Source: Yamagishiella unicocca
Lineage: Eukaryota > Chlorophyta > Chlorophyceae > Chlamydomonadales > Volvocaceae
Length of the DNA: 64,000 bases
NCBI GenBank assembly: GCA_003116995.1
Contig: BDSL01000039.1
Coordinates: forward strand, 310,001 to 374,000
Direction of reading: 5' to 3'
How positions within the stretch are numbered: the first letter of the stretch is position 1; every line of letters starts with the position of its first letter. This document shows, piece by piece, positions 62,560 to 64,000 of the stretch. The notes under the pieces were generated by a model, which was given only the letters and a program-made list of their open reading frames with translations, was not told the origin of the DNA and did not search any database. Made by a program: the position numbers and the translations under genes.

Positions 62560-64000
62560 TCACCACTGCTCCCCGATCCGCGCCAAGATCTCCGCCGGTC
62601 CCACCTGCCGTACATAATCCAGCTCGTCCTCCGATCGTACGAGTATCGTACCCGCGAACGCCAGGCTGTTGAGCGCCAGGGGGCCGCACCGCTCCGCGCT
62701 GCGCGGCACCAGCAGCAGCCAGGACCGGGTCATCAGGACGTTGTACGACACCGAGCCCGCGGCCATGGCCGCGGCGGTGGCGGCGTCCTGCGGGGCCGCG
62801 TCCAGCTCCAGGGGAGGCACGTAGCTGTAGCCGGGGTGGCAGAGCTGTAGCAGCGCATGGAAGGCGGACTCGAGTTCTTGGGGCTGCGGGCTGCGGGGGA
62901 GTGATGCAAATCGCGTAGCATGAACAGAAGGGTATTTGTAAATTCGCGGAAATACAAGCAGGCAGAATAGCAATACAGGCTTTATTGTAAGCTCTCGCTA
63001 CTTGGGCTGCTCGAACACTGCACCTCTCCTCGGGGCTGCCACTACCCGTCGCCAATCAATAGTGCAGGTTACGGCCAGCAAAAGCAGATGACACCTCAAG
63101 TGGAGGCCAACCAACAACGCCCTGCGCCCGCTGCACCCCAGCACTCGCACACGGCCGTGTCCTCCTCGACACCGCGCAACGTATACAGCAAGCAGCAATC
63201 GCACGAGACCCGACCGCGACCCCAAAACCCCTGCTCCCGAAGCGACAAGTCCGGCGGCCTGCCCAGCCAGCGGGCCCCACACACCTCTCGGGCAGGAGCG
63301 TGGCGTAGCACCTGTACGGCAGCCGCGTCATCGACAGCGGCTGCAGCGGCGCCGCCGGGCCGCCGTCGCCGCCGGCCTCCACCGCCGCCGCCTGCACCAG
63401 GCCGTGAATGGGCGCCAGGGGTGGCTGGCCATCCATGAAGGGCAGCGGGACAACCTGCGGCGGTGGGGAGGCACGGGGCAATTTGGGGACTTGGGTAATT
63501 GTGTCTTAGAGAGGTGCGGGACGAGGGACGAGGGGAGGGACGAGGGGAGGGGCAGGGCAGAGTGGACTGGGCTGAACTGGACTGGACGACGGCAAAAGAG
63601 GAGCTGTATCATGCGGGTGGTGTGTCGCAGCGGCGACATTTGAAATAAACACGACAGGGACAGATGGATCTCGTCTTCCGGGCGGCACAATCACGTGTGC
63701 AGCGGGGCCGCCGCCCTCCTCGAACGCACCTGTAGGTGTTTGTGCGGCTGGCTGCGACCGGAGTTGGGGCCGCAGTTGTAAAACGCAACGCCGCCCTCGG
63801 GCATCGCCTGAGGAGCGAGTAGCAGGAGGCGAGCGGGGCTTTGGGCCGGGGTTATAGGACTTCCGGGGATCGTGGGGTGGTCAGTTGGGCAAAAAATTAA
63901 TACATACCGGGGTTACGGGGTACGGCAGGTCGAAGTGGTAAGAACGAACGTCCCCGCTTCACGTACGCGCTCTGGGGTGAGGTGCTGCCCCCGCCATCCG
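62560..64000 (-). CDS. Diadenosine 5',5'''-P1,P4-tetraphosphate phosphorylase (APA1/APA2 family), N-terminal part missing
   Basis: Three exons in transcript order: 63807-63730, 63454-63285 and 62890-62560; phases agree. Earlier exons lie off the right edge or in 63830-64000, where SYHFDLPYPVTP is a weak candidate. The first exon has EGGVAFYNCGPNSGRSQPHKHLQ in outline, with the catalytic His-x-His-x-Gln of this HIT-superfamily family (H-K-H-L-Q). The second starts VVPLPFMDG. The third carries SYNVLMTRSWLLLVPRS and NSLAFAGTILVRSEDEL, the C-terminal substrate-binding block of Ap4A phosphorylases. The enzyme splits Ap4A with phosphate into ATP and ADP, removing alarmone dinucleotides in the cytosol or organelles. 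The stop at 62560 follows IGEQW; a donor-like GTGAGG overlaps it, so a further exon cannot be excluded. Confidence 0.88.

Overview
The window reads as nuclear DNA of a volvocine or chlamydomonad green alga. The evidence is GC-rich sequence, dense short introns with GT-AG borders, TGTAA motifs (the chlamydomonad polyadenylation signal) after stop codons, Ala/Gly/Gln/Pro low-complexity tracts inside conserved proteins, abundant minisatellites, and a nuclear gene for the b6f subunit PetN with a thylakoid-type transit peptide. The species is not identified. Gene models were spliced by hand from conserved motifs, reading phase and GT-AG borders; none is backed by RNA data.

Layout, left to right. 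(1) 402-4677, plus: a TPR plus C3HC4 RING protein, 5' part outside the window. (2) About 4.7-7.5 kb, plus: exon-like pieces of an unrecognised gene. (3) 8328-12963, minus: a folate/FAD-type mitochondrial carrier (SLC25A32/FOLT1), with two introns filled by minisatellites. (4) 13405-18305, plus: spastin, a microtubule-severing AAA ATPase, divergent from the carrier. (5) 19178-20001, minus: PETN. (6) 20317-23739, plus: a plastid rhodanese-like protein, divergent from PETN. (7) 26247-31221, minus: a secreted protein with polymorphic-outer-membrane-like beta-helix repeats. (8) 31.3-36.1 kb: a gene-poor island of degenerate duplications, a modular satellite, minisatellites and one tRNA-Glu(CUC). 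(9) 36837-45947, minus: an ABCG half-transporter with about 19 exons. (10) 47015-55545, plus: an SMG7/EST1-like protein of about 1,765 residues. (11) 55.5-59.8 kb: low-complexity sequence ending in overlapping poly(A) signals for the two strands. (12) 60455-61303, minus: an intronless FHA-domain protein. (13) 62560-64000, minus: a diadenosine tetraphosphate phosphorylase running off the right edge.

The genes are ordinary housekeeping genes (photosynthesis, transport, cytoskeleton, RNA decay, nucleotide metabolism) and form no operon-like system. Three pairs are head-to-head. The most unusual feature is architectural: in at least four introns, and probably five, a tandem repeat is built on a splice junction, so the 5' or 3' splice site itself is copied 3 to about 13 times. 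Two short interspersed repeat families (called R1 and R2 here) recur in both orientations, mostly in introns.
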